NCBI RefSeq assembly: GCF_900172215.1
Contig: NZ_FWFP01000002.1
Span: forward strand, 186,001 to 250,000
DNA from: Ruegeria meonggei
GTDB taxonomy: Bacteria > Pseudomonadota > Alphaproteobacteria > Rhodobacterales > Rhodobacteraceae
Length of the DNA stretch: 64,000 bases
Direction of reading: 5' to 3'
The position numbers were made by a program, and so were the translations under genes. Shown here in pieces: positions 34,889 through 42,720 of this stretch. The notes beneath the pieces were generated by a model. That model was given only the letters and a program-made list of their open reading frames with translations, made no database searches and was not told where the DNA came from. Positions within the stretch are counted from its first letter, which is position 1. Each line of letters starts with the position of its first letter.

Positions 34889-36079
34889 ATGTCCGATGAG
34901 ATCAAGAACAAGGCGGTCGAAGCCGAAACGCTGGTTCAGGAAGTGACCGCCGTGGCTCTGCCCGATCCAACGGCCGAGGTTATCACACTGGAAGAGGCCG
35001 ACGAGCCTGTCAGCGCGGAAATCCGCAAGCGCATGTCTGAGATCGACATGAGCAATACCAATTCCATCGTCTCGTTCGGGTCGTCCGCACAGGCCGAGTT
35101 GCAGGAAATCAGCCAGGCCATGCTGGCGGATGTACGCAACAAGGATGTTGGCCCTGCCGGGGACAGCCTGCGCAATATCGTGACCACCATCCGGGGCTTT
35201 TCTGTATCTGAGCTGGACGTTCGCCGCGAGCGCAGCTGGTGGGAACGCCTGCTGGGGAAGGCTGCGCCTTTCGCCAAATTCACCGCGCAATACGAAGAGA
35301 TACAGAACCAGATCGATCGGATCACGGACGACCTGCTGGGCCACGAACACACGTTGTTGAAAGACATCAAGTCATTGGACCTGCTCTATGAAAAGACGCT
35401 GGGGTTCTATGACGAACTGGCGCTGTACATTGCGGCAGGTGAGGAAAAGCTGACCGAATTGGACAGCCAGGACATTCCCGAAAAAGAAGCCGAAGTTCAG
35501 GCTGCACCCGAAGATCAACAAGTGATGAAGGCGCAGGAATTGCGCGATCTGCGCGCGGCCCGTGACGATCTGGAACGCCGTGTCCATGACCTGAAGCTGA
35601 CGCGGCAGGTGACGATGCAGTCACTGCCCTCGATCCGGCTGGTACAGGAAAACGACAAGTCACTGGTGACCAAGATCAACTCGACCCTGGTCAACACCGT
35701 GCCGCTATGGGAAACGCAGCTAGCGCAGTCCGTCACTATTCAACGCAGCGCCGAAGCAGCTGCTGCAGTGCGCGACGCCAACGATCTGACGAATGAGCTG
35801 CTGACCTCAAACGCAGCCAACCTGCGTCAATCGAACAAAATGATCCGCGAGGAAATGGAACGTGGCGTGTTCGACATCGAGGCCGTCAAGCAAGCCAATG
35901 CCGACCTGATCGGCACAATCAACGAAAGCTTGGCAATTGCTGACGAAGGCAAAGCCAAACGCGCCGCCGCCGAACAAGAGCTGCAGAAGATGGAGGTCGA
36001 GCTGCGCGACACGCTGGCATCAGCAAAGGCGCGCAAGGACGGGATCGGCGACAACGCCGGAACTGCGGTTCCGGGCTAA
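34889..36079 (+). CDS. telA: TelA-family toxic-anion-resistance protein
   Basis: A 396-residue, almost wholly helical cytosolic protein with long coiled coils and the TelA signature region (WWERLLGKAAPFAKFTAQYE, then IKSLDLLYEKTLGFYDELAL and later LPSIRLVQENDKSLVTKI). TelA members were first tied to tellurite resistance in plasmids. Chromosomal copies are linked to antimicrobial and envelope-stress tolerance, and the mechanism is unknown. GAGGAAGG lies upstream of the ATG at 34889. It sits between XpaC and the DUF2927 gene (13 bases downstream), at the core of a seven-gene forward operon. Confidence 0.9.
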   Translation: MSDEIKNKAVEAETLVQEVTAVALPDPTAEVITLEEADEPVSAEIRKRMSEIDMSNTNSIVSFGSSAQAELQEISQAMLADVRNKDVGPAGDSLRNIVTTIRGFSVSELDVRRERSWWERLLGKAAPFAKFTAQYEEIQNQIDRITDDLLGHEHTLLKDIKSLDLLYEKTLGFYDELALYIAAGEEKLTELDSQDIPEKEAEVQAAPEDQQVMKAQELRDLRAARDDLERRVHDLKLTRQVTMQSLPSIRLVQENDKSLVTKINSTLVNTVPLWETQLAQSVTIQRSAEAAAAVRDANDLTNELLTSNAANLRQSNKMIREEMERGVFDIEAVKQANADLIGTINESLAIADEGKAKRAAAEQELQKMEVELRDTLASAKARKDGIGDNAGTAVPG

Positions 36080-36092
36080 CGGCGGGCGGACC

Positions 36093-37049
36093 GTGCGGTT
36101 GCGGGGATATCTGAGGCCTGTACTAGGGGTTTTGTCGCTGTTGGCTCTGGCCAATTGCGATGAAACTTTGACATCCTCGGTTGCTCCGGAACCGCGACCT
36201 GCGGTGCCCGCCCCTGCGCCCAACGCTTATGTCCCGCCTTCGGCGGCCAGTCAGGATCTGGCGCGGTTTTACCAGCGGATCGAACGCGACCTGCTGACAC
36301 GCGGTTTGCTGCGAACGGATGGTGGCGGTCCTGATACGCCCTATGACGCCAGTGATCTGGAGCGCAATTTCGAAACCATTGCCTTTTACAGCGAGTATCC
36401 GGATCACGCGGTAACAACGACGGCCTACACAACAGAAGGGCAGCTTAGCCGCTGGTCTGGCCCCGTTCGCGTTCAGGTCGAATTCGCCCCCACTGTATCC
36501 CCCGAGACACGTAAAAAGGATGCAGCCGAGGTCGAGGCGTTCACCGCTCGGTTGGCCAAACTTACGGATCATCCGATCTCGGTTGTCAATCGCAAGGCCA
36601 ATTTCCACGTGTTTTTCGCCGGCAAGGATGACAGCGCCTATGTGGTGTCACGGCTGAAACAGCTTGTCCCCGGCATCAGTCAGCCGTCGCTTGATCTGAT
36701 CGCCAATCCGCGGTCCAATATAGACTGCTTTGTGTTTGCGTCGCCAACCAAGGCAGCCCCTTATCGGTTTGTGCGGGCGGTGACCCTGATCCGGGCCGAA
36801 CTGCCTGATCTGACACGCCGCAGCTGCATTCACGAAGAGATCGCGCAAGGTTTGGGGCTGTCCAATGACAGCCCCAAGGCGCGCCCATCGATCTTCAACG
36901 ACGATGATGAATTTGCGCTGTTGACCAGCCATGACGAAAAACTGCTGACAATGCTATACGATCCGCGCCTTCAACCCGGCGTGACAGTGCAAGACGCCCG
37001 CCCTGTGGTGCGCATCATTGCACGCGAATTGATGGGCCAGCCGCTCTGA
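36093..37049 (+). CDS. DUF2927 lipoprotein
   Basis: About 318 residues from a GTG at 36093. The signal sequence ends LALANC, giving a lipidated Cys about residue 19. A proline-rich linker follows (about 28-50) and then the DUF2927 domain, with NIDCFVFASP, SCIHEEIAQGLGLSNDSP and ALLTSHDEKLLTMLYDPRL. The HEEIAQGLGL stretch resembles the HExxH-like helix of metallopeptidases (zincin-like), with HEEIA in place of HExxH. Here the second His is absent, so activity is doubtful. The frame is open upstream into telA, but the signal peptide fixes the likely start. Its presence puts part of this operon's output in the periplasm. Confidence 0.8.
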   Translation: MRLRGYLRPVLGVLSLLALANCDETLTSSVAPEPRPAVPAPAPNAYVPPSAASQDLARFYQRIERDLLTRGLLRTDGGGPDTPYDASDLERNFETIAFYSEYPDHAVTTTAYTTEGQLSRWSGPVRVQVEFAPTVSPETRKKDAAEVEAFTARLAKLTDHPISVVNRKANFHVFFAGKDDSAYVVSRLKQLVPGISQPSLDLIANPRSNIDCFVFASPTKAAPYRFVRAVTLIRAELPDLTRRSCIHEEIAQGLGLSNDSPKARPSIFNDDDEFALLTSHDEKLLTMLYDPRLQPGVTVQDARPVVRIIARELMGQPL

Positions 37050-37071
37050 GCCCAAAAAGAGGAGACCCCTA

Positions 37072-38220
37072 ATGGGCATTTTCGATTTTCTGACCGGCGA
37101 ATTTATCGACGTCATTCACTGGGTGGATGACACCCGCGATACCATGGTCTGGCGATTCGAACGTGAAGGCCACGAGATCAAATACGGTGCCAAGCTGACC
37201 GTGCGCGAAGGGCAGGCAGCGGTCTTTGTCCATGAAGGGCAGCTGGCGGATGTGTTCACGCCGGGTCTCTATATGCTTGAGACCAACAACATGCCGATCA
37301 TGACCACCCTGCAGCATTGGGATCACGGCTTTCAATCCCCGTTCAAATCCGAGGTCTATTTCGTCAATACGACCCGGTTCAATGATTTGAAATGGGGCAC
37401 CAAGAATCCGATCATGCTGCGTGATCCCGAGTTCGGACCAACCCGCATACGCGCCTTTGGCTCTTACACAACGCGGGTCAAGGACCCGGCGAAATTCATG
37501 ATCGAAATCGTCGGCACCGATGGTGAGTTCACCATGGATGAGATCAGCTTTCAGGTCCGCAACATTATCGTGCAGGAATTCAGTCGCGTGATCGCCGGGT
37601 CAGGCATCCCGGTTCTGGATATGGCGGCAAACACTGCCGATCTGGGCAAGCTGATTGCGGCCGAGGTTTCCCCGGTGCTTGAAGGTTATGGCCTTGAGAT
37701 GCCGGAATTCTACATCGAAAACATCTCTCTACCACCGGCGGTTGAGGCTGCGCTGGACAAGCGGACCTCGATGGGTTTGGCAGGTGATCTGGGCAAGTTC
37801 ACTCAGTATTCAGCGGCCGAAGCGATGACCGCAGCCGCCAACAATCCCGGACAGGGCGGCGGCATGGGCGCTGGCCTTGGCATGGGTATGGGCATGGCGA
37901 TGGCCAACCAGATGGCGAATATGGCAGCGGGCCAGCCGAGCGGTCCGTGGGGCGGACCTGCCCCCGCTGCCCAGCAACCGGCAACGCATGCGGCCCCGCC
38001 GCCGCCCCCGCCGGTTGAACACGTCTGGCACACCGCAGTGGATGGGCAGACCAACGGGCCTTTTTCCAAGGCCAAGATGGGTCGCATGGCGACAGACGGC
38101 GAGATCACCCGGGACACCCATGTCTGGACCGCTGGTCAGGACGGCTGGAAAAAGGCCGGGGATGTTCAGGAACTGGCACAGTTGTTTACCATTTTGCCAC
38201 CGCCACCTCCGGGGAGCTAA
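37072..38220 (+). CDS. SPFH-domain protein with C-terminal GYF_2 (DUF4339) domain
   Basis: A 382-residue protein. An SPFH (stomatin/prohibitin/flotillin) domain of the virion-core-protein/YdjI type spans about 25-245 (AAVFVHEGQLADVFTPG, VYFVNTTRFNDLKWGTKNP). A Gly/Met-rich stretch (about 258-290, repeating GMG) and a Pro run (PPPPPP near 315) lead to a GYF_2 domain (about 322-372, GPFSKAKMGRMATDGEI). In Bacillus YdjI, an SPFH protein of this type, anchors the PspA protein to the membrane with the help of a zinc-ribbon membrane partner. GAGGAGA precedes the ATG. GYF_2 domains bind peptides, possibly in TelA or the zinc-ribbon partner. Confidence 0.88.
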   Translation: MGIFDFLTGEFIDVIHWVDDTRDTMVWRFEREGHEIKYGAKLTVREGQAAVFVHEGQLADVFTPGLYMLETNNMPIMTTLQHWDHGFQSPFKSEVYFVNTTRFNDLKWGTKNPIMLRDPEFGPTRIRAFGSYTTRVKDPAKFMIEIVGTDGEFTMDEISFQVRNIIVQEFSRVIAGSGIPVLDMAANTADLGKLIAAEVSPVLEGYGLEMPEFYIENISLPPAVEAALDKRTSMGLAGDLGKFTQYSAAEAMTAAANNPGQGGGMGAGLGMGMGMAMANQMANMAAGQPSGPWGGPAPAAQQPATHAAPPPPPPVEHVWHTAVDGQTNGPFSKAKMGRMATDGEITRDTHVWTAGQDGWKKAGDVQELAQLFTILPPPPPGS

Positions 38221-38224
38221 CCCA

Positions 38225-38770
38225 GTGGCCGAAGCCGAAGAGACACGTCCTTATTCCAAGCGTGAAATAGTGCGCGCAGTCAATCTGTCGGCATTGCTTG
38301 GGTGGGCAGGGTGCATCGGAACTCCTGTTGTGAGTGCATCAATTCTAAAAGGCTTTGGCCTCGTCTCCTCCCTGCTCGCTTTGTTCCCATTCGCTTTCCT
38401 CGGGCTTCCGGTTGCCTTTTTGATCTGCTGGATCCTGGTGGCACCGTTTTTGCTGCTCGTGATGCGACGGACCGTGAGTTTCTGGCGAGCTTTTTACTGG
38501 GGCGCCGGTATCGGCGCCGCCATCGCGGCACTAAGTATCGCGATAAGGTACCATGTGGGTTGGGGCTATTCGGAAGACCCAACGTTCATGTATCGTATCA
38601 GAGGTGATGGTACCGCTCGCTTGATCGATGGCATTCTCACGAATTACGGCTGGTTGGTTTTGGCGCAAAACTCTACCCTGTTTATCCTTATTTGCTTAGT
38701 TGCCGCCCTCACGGTTCGCGCAATCATAGGTCCCGGGCAGGACTTGCGCTTAGGTAAGGTCAGGCAATGA
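38225..38770 (+). CDS. Four-helix membrane protein of the TelA/SPFH operon
   Basis: A 181-residue membrane protein from a GTG at 38225, with GGGGAG 8 bases upstream and only 4 bases after the SPFH stop. A charged N-terminus (AEAEETRPYSKREIVRAVN) is followed by about four hydrophobic helices (about 22-45, 50-80, 88-110 and 140-165). No domain was recognised. Codon use looks less GC-biased at third positions than its neighbours (more CTC, TTA and AGA-type codons), hinting at separate origin or weaker selection. It overlaps the zinc-ribbon gene by ATGA, so it may be its membrane partner. Confidence 0.75.
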   Translation: MAEAEETRPYSKREIVRAVNLSALLGWAGCIGTPVVSASILKGFGLVSSLLALFPFAFLGLPVAFLICWILVAPFLLLVMRRTVSFWRAFYWGAGIGAAIAALSIAIRYHVGWGYSEDPTFMYRIRGDGTARLIDGILTNYGWLVLAQNSTLFILICLVAALTVRAIIGPGQDLRLGKVRQ

Positions 38771-39855
38771 CCCAAGAACATCGTTTCCCCTGCGATCAGT
38801 GTGGTGCAGATTATCGCTTCAACCCCGAAGACGGCACTCTGACCTGTGACCATTGCGGGCATTCTGAGGTCATCGGGGCCGGACCCTGGGGTGGGGCCAG
38901 CCTGAAAGAGCTGGATTTCGACGCCGCCCTCGCCGATAGGCTTCCCGACAGTGACATCGAGGAAACCCGGGTTCTGACCTGCCCGAATTGCGCCGCTCAG
39001 GTCGAGTTTGATCCCGACACGCATGCAGCAGAATGCCCGTTTTGTGCCACACCGGTGGTGACTGACACAGGGGTCAGTCGGCACATCAAACCGCGCGGCG
39101 TGCTGCCTTTTGCACTGGATGAACGCGCGGCCCACACAGCTATGAGCGATTGGCTGGGTGGATTGTGGTTCGCTCCCAACGGATTGAAGGAGTACGCCCG
39201 CAAAGGCCGCAAGATGCAGGGCATTTACGTGCCCTACTGGACTTTTGACGCGGACACGAAATCCAGTTATCGCGGCGAGCGCGGCGTGGTTTACTATGAA
39301 ACCCGAACCGTTATGCGGGACGGAAAACGGGTTCAGCAACGTGTGGCCAAGGTCCGGTGGTCACCAAAATCTGGTCGCGTTGCACGGTTTTTTGACGATG
39401 TGCTTGTGCTTGCGTCGCAATCGCTGCCCAAAAACTATACCGACGCACTGGAACCCTGGGATTTACCCGCGCTTGAGCCTTACCAGCCCGAGTACCTGGC
39501 CGGTTTTCGGGCCGAGGCTTATACGGTTGCATTGAAGGACGGCTATACCGAGGCGCGCGGTCACATGGCCCGCGTGATCGAACGCGATGTCCGCTTTGAC
39601 ATCGGCGGCGACCGGCAACGCATACATGCGATTGACACGGATGTGCGCAATGTAACCTTCAAGCATATTCTGCTGCCGGTGTGGATGGCCGCCTATAAAT
39701 ACCGCGGTGAAACCTATCGTTTTGTGGTCAACGGGCGAACCGGGCGCGTTCAGGGCGCGCGCCCTTGGTCCGCCATCAAGATCACCGTCGCCGTCGTATT
39801 GGGCCTGCTGGTGGCGGCAGGTGTCGGATATCTGGTGACGACAGGCCAGCAATAA
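38767..39855 (+). CDS. Membrane-anchored TFIIB-type double zinc-ribbon protein
   Basis: A 362-residue protein with two zinc ribbons: Cys9/Cys12 with Cys27/Cys30, and Cys72/Cys75 with Cys90/Cys93. A beta-rich domain follows (about 105-330, GIYVPYWTFDADTKSSYRGE) and a C-terminal membrane helix (about 338-358). Relatives are often mislabelled primosomal protein N', but there is no helicase domain. The order zinc ribbon plus membrane anchor matches YdjG of Bacillus, which works with the SPFH protein YdjI. It overlaps the upstream gene by 4 bases and closes the operon. Confidence 0.82.
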   Translation: MTQEHRFPCDQCGADYRFNPEDGTLTCDHCGHSEVIGAGPWGGASLKELDFDAALADRLPDSDIEETRVLTCPNCAAQVEFDPDTHAAECPFCATPVVTDTGVSRHIKPRGVLPFALDERAAHTAMSDWLGGLWFAPNGLKEYARKGRKMQGIYVPYWTFDADTKSSYRGERGVVYYETRTVMRDGKRVQQRVAKVRWSPKSGRVARFFDDVLVLASQSLPKNYTDALEPWDLPALEPYQPEYLAGFRAEAYTVALKDGYTEARGHMARVIERDVRFDIGGDRQRIHAIDTDVRNVTFKHILLPVWMAAYKYRGETYRFVVNGRTGRVQGARPWSAIKITVAVVLGLLVAAGVGYLVTTGQQ

Positions 39856-39955
39856 ACTCTGGGATCCTGCCCCCGCCAACATTGCGTTTTAAGCGCTTGA
39901 TCATCCACCTGTCTGACGCCATCCTGCGCCTCGTCAACGCGGAGTGGAGGCCAGT

Positions 39956-40624
39956 GTGACGCTATCCGATCTTAACAGATTGCTGACCGGGCGGCATTCC
40001 TGCCGGGCATTTCGCCCGAACCCGGTGCCGCAAGATCAAATCGAACAGATTCTGACCAGCGCCTCCCGCGTCCCTAGTTGGTGTAACGCCCAACCCTGGC
40101 ATGTGGTCGTCACCAGTGGCGTAGAAACCGACCGGTTTCGGGCAGCGATGCAGACAGAGGCCGCAACTGGTGCCCCTGCACCGGACCTGCCCTTTCCGAC
40201 CTCGTATTCCGGTCCCTATCAGGAACGCCGCCGTGAATGCGGCTGGTCTTTGTACGAAGCCGTCGGCGTAGAACGCGGTGACCGTGCGGGCTCGGCTCGG
40301 CAAATGATGGAGAATTTCAGCCTGTTTGGCGCACCGCATTGTGCCATCCTGTCCAGCCCCGCTGAGCTTGGCCCCTATGGTGCGATGGATTGCGGCGGGT
40401 TCATTACTGCTTTTTCACTGGCGGCTCAGGCATTGGGGGTGGCAACAATCCCGCAGGCCGCCCTTGCCACTTACAGCCCCTTCCTGCGCCGGTACTTTGA
40501 GATTCCGGACGACCGGATCGTTTTATGCGCGATTTCATTTGGATATGCAGATAAAGACCACCCAGCCAATAGCTTTCGAACCGACCGCGCCGATCTGAGT
40601 CAGATCGTCGACTGGGTCGGGTGA
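39956..40624 (+). CDS. Nitroreductase-family protein
   Basis: A 222-residue FMN-dependent oxidoreductase. The N-terminal FMN loop [13 protein letters not shown], the [14 protein letters not shown] motif and the C-terminal [12 protein letters not shown] region mark the nitroreductase fold. Substrates can be nitroaromatics, quinones or enones. The GTG at 39956 was chosen because GGAGG (39946-39950) lies 5 bases before it. An upstream GTG at 39944 lacks a suitable site. It begins a three-gene forward run with dtd and glycerate kinase, though the gap to the operon before it is 100 bases. Confidence 0.87.
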   Translation: MTLSDLNRLLTGRHSCRAFRPNPVPQDQIEQILTSASRVPSWCNAQPWHVVVTSGVETDRFRAAMQTEAATGAPAPDLPFPTSYSGPYQERRRECGWSLYEAVGVERGDRAGSARQMMENFSLFGAPHCAILSSPAELGPYGAMDCGGFITAFSLAAQALGVATIPQAALATYSPFLRRYFEIPDDRIVLCAISFGYADKDHPANSFRTDRADLSQIVDWVG

Positions 40625-40649
40625 GCATCGCAGCAAACGGAGACCGATT

Positions 40650-41087
40650 TTGCGCGCAGTTTTACAACGGGTTTCACATGCCAAAGTATCCGTCGAGGGT
40701 CAGGTGATCGGACAAACAGGTCCGGGGCTGATGATTCTGGTCTGTGCGATGCAGGGCGATGAGGAACACATGGCCGATCAACTTGCTGCCAAAGTGTCAA
40801 AGCTTCGCATCTTCAAGGATGAGGCCGGCAAGATGAACCGCTCGGTCGTCGATACCCAAGGCTCGGCGTTGGTGATCAGTCAGTTTACTTTGGCTGCCGA
40901 CACGACGCGCGGTAACCGGCCCGGTTTTTCCGAGGCCGCCCCGCCCGAGGTTGGTAAACACCTTTATGAAGTCTTTGCCCAGCGGCTTCGAGATCATGGC
41001 GTACCAACCGAGACCGGGCAATTCGGGACGGATATGGCGGTGGAACTGGTCAATGATGGGCCAGTCACGATTTGGATGGAAAGCTGA
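40650..41087 (+). CDS. dtd: D-aminoacyl-tRNA deacylase
   Basis: A 145-residue DTD, which removes D-amino acids and glycine mischarged on tRNA. The family opening MRAVLQRV fixes the start at a TTG (40650), with CGGAGA upstream. The catalytic motifs SQFTLAADT (Thr80) and [12 protein letters not shown] are present, and [11 protein letters not shown] closes the protein with the cross-subunit Gly-Pro motif. Its stop shares a base with the glycerate kinase start (TGATG), so the two are coupled. Confidence 0.95.
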   Translation: MRAVLQRVSHAKVSVEGQVIGQTGPGLMILVCAMQGDEEHMADQLAAKVSKLRIFKDEAGKMNRSVVDTQGSALVISQFTLAADTTRGNRPGFSEAAPPEVGKHLYEVFAQRLRDHGVPTETGQFGTDMAVELVNDGPVTIWMES

Positions 41088-42190
41088 TGGACAGAAAAGA
41101 CCAGGCAATTCGCATCTGGAAAGCCGGTGTTGACGCGGTTGGCGGTCACTCGGCGACCAGCAAAGTGTTGCACGCTATTCCTGAACCGGATCAAATTCTG
41201 GCAGTCGGCAAGCCTGCAGCGGCAATGGCCCGCGCGGCGCTAGAGCATTTCGGACCGATCCCAACACTGGTTGTGACCAAAGATGACCACGGGCGCGACC
41301 TGCCCGAGCATGTGACGGTGATCGAAGCCTCTCATCCGGTACCAGATGATCGCAGCCTGTTGGGCGGTCAGGCCCTGTGCAAAGCGGTTGAGGCGATGCC
41401 CTCCGGGTCGCATTTGCTGCTGCTGGTTTCAGGTGGTGCCTCTTCGCTGGCCGAAAACCTGGTGCCGGGAAAAACTCTGGACGATCTGGAGCAACTAAAC
41501 AAAACCCTGCTGGCCCAGGGGCTGGACATCACTGCGATGAACACCGAGCGTCGCAAGCTTTCGCGGATCAAAGGCGGTGGGCTGCTGTCTCATTTTCAAG
41601 GCGACAGGGCGACGGTTTTGGCAATCTCGGACGTGCCCGGCGATGACCTGAACGTTGTTGGTTCGGGGATCGGTGCCGTCCCGGGTACTTATGATTTTCA
41701 CGCCAGCACGCAGATCGTGGCGTCCAATGCCCACGCACGCACGGCCGCTGTTCAAAAGGCAAAGGACGAAGGCATCGCCGTGCTGGCCAATGAAGAATGC
41801 CTGCATGACGATTTCCTGAAAGTTGCCGCGTCGCTAGGCGAGCGTCTTCGCAACATGCCCAAAGGGGCCATGATTTTCGGAGGTGAGCCAACAGTTGTTT
41901 TGCCGGACAACCCAGGTCGAGGCGGGCGCAATCAGGCGCTGGCACTTGCCCTGGCGCAGGAAATTGCCGGGTGCACAGGGATCACGCTGGTTGTTGGCGG
42001 AACCGATGGAACGGACGGCCCGACGCAGGCAGCTGGCGCCATCGTAGATGGGTCAACCTGGGGGGATGGGGCCGAAAGCGCTCTGCGCGCGGCAGACAGC
42101 GGCAGCTTTCTGAACCGTCAGGGCGCGTTGCTGGTCACTGGCCCGACGGGGACAAACGTGATGGACCTGCTTGTCGCAATCCGCCAGTGA
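41087..42190 (+). CDS. Glycerate 2-kinase, MOFRL family
   Basis: A 367-residue kinase that phosphorylates D-glycerate in serine-cycle or hydroxypyruvate metabolism. The N-terminal domain carries LAVGKPAAAMARAAL and SGGASSLAENL. The C-terminal MOFRL domain has GGEPTVVLPDNPGRGGRNQA and GGTDGTDGPTQAAGAIVDG. It is somewhat shorter than many TtuD/GckA proteins (about 420). The ATG at 41087 overlaps the dtd stop in TGATG. An extra upstream in-frame Met (41072) lies within dtd and was not chosen. Confidence 0.88.
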   Translation: MDRKDQAIRIWKAGVDAVGGHSATSKVLHAIPEPDQILAVGKPAAAMARAALEHFGPIPTLVVTKDDHGRDLPEHVTVIEASHPVPDDRSLLGGQALCKAVEAMPSGSHLLLLVSGGASSLAENLVPGKTLDDLEQLNKTLLAQGLDITAMNTERRKLSRIKGGGLLSHFQGDRATVLAISDVPGDDLNVVGSGIGAVPGTYDFHASTQIVASNAHARTAAVQKAKDEGIAVLANEECLHDDFLKVAASLGERLRNMPKGAMIFGGEPTVVLPDNPGRGGRNQALALALAQEIAGCTGITLVVGGTDGTDGPTQAAGAIVDGSTWGDGAESALRAADSGSFLNRQGALLVTGPTGTNVMDLLVAIRQ

Positions 42191-42720
42191 ATTGACGGTT
42201 TTGTTAAGTCCTGAAATGTCGAAGGCGCTGAAAGTACTGCGATGACGCGACCCTCCAATGCGCTGCCAGATATTGAAGCACAACCAGACATCGGTATCAC
42301 GATGCCCGATAACTGCCGGCCGTCCGCAAGAGTTTTACGTCCGGTGGATGCCGCAGACGATCCTGCCGCCGCTAGTCTCGAATATTCACCTAATCGCAAA
42401 CGCGACGACACCCGCAATTCCTGCTGGACGCAAGAATTGAGTCGGAACGGCATCAAACTGCGAACCGAAACCTCCTGCCAGGTATGGCCGGATCGGGAAA
42501 ACTTGTTCCTGAAGGTAAAAATAAATGCCTTTAAAGGCGAAACCTTGGTAATTTCCAAACCAACGGAGGATTCCGCACCTCGCAACCAGATGTAAATCTC
42601 GCGCGCGTTTGGGGCAGACTTTTGCTCTTGCCCGCCAGATAGAAATGCGCCTAGTTTGACTCATGCGTCAATAAAAAGCCTGAAAAAGGCCACCAAAACA
42701 ATCCACAGGGAGAATTCTTG
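42191..42720. other. 530-base leader/intergenic region before the peptide-type ABC operon
   Basis: No convincing gene. A 117-codon forward frame (42242-42595) and a 155-codon reverse frame (42118-42585) lack domains and Shine-Dalgarno sites, and have odd composition. The stretch has lower GC and scattered TA-rich segments. It contains a perfect palindrome GCCTTTAAAGGC (42527-42538), a BetI-like site at 42656-42674 and GGGAGA before the binding-protein gene. It is long enough for a promoter, a long 5' UTR or a small RNA, but none can be shown by eye. Confidence 0.5.
42656..42674. promoter_or_regulatory. BetI-like inverted repeat upstream of the ABC operon
   Basis: TTGAC (42656-42660) and GTCAA (42667-42671) are perfect inverted arms around TCATGC, followed by TAA. 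The TTGA-N8-TCAATAA pattern is the same as in the betI operator at 378-399, when that is read on its reverse strand. Binding is inferred. Confidence 0.5.

Noticed and set aside
34889..36079. Tellurite resistance as the stated function of TelA
   Set aside because: The family name comes from plasmid systems; no tellurite reductase or terBCDE genes are nearby, so the specific phenotype is unsupported.
38767..39855. Primosomal protein N' (replication factor Y) name for the zinc-ribbon gene
   Set aside because: Only the cysteine pairs are shared; there is no helicase domain, and a C-terminal membrane helix is present.
42242..42595. 117-codon forward open frame before the ABC operon
   Set aside because: No Shine-Dalgarno, no recognisable domain, unusual residue mix and overlap with a reverse open frame of equal quality; treated as noncoding leader.
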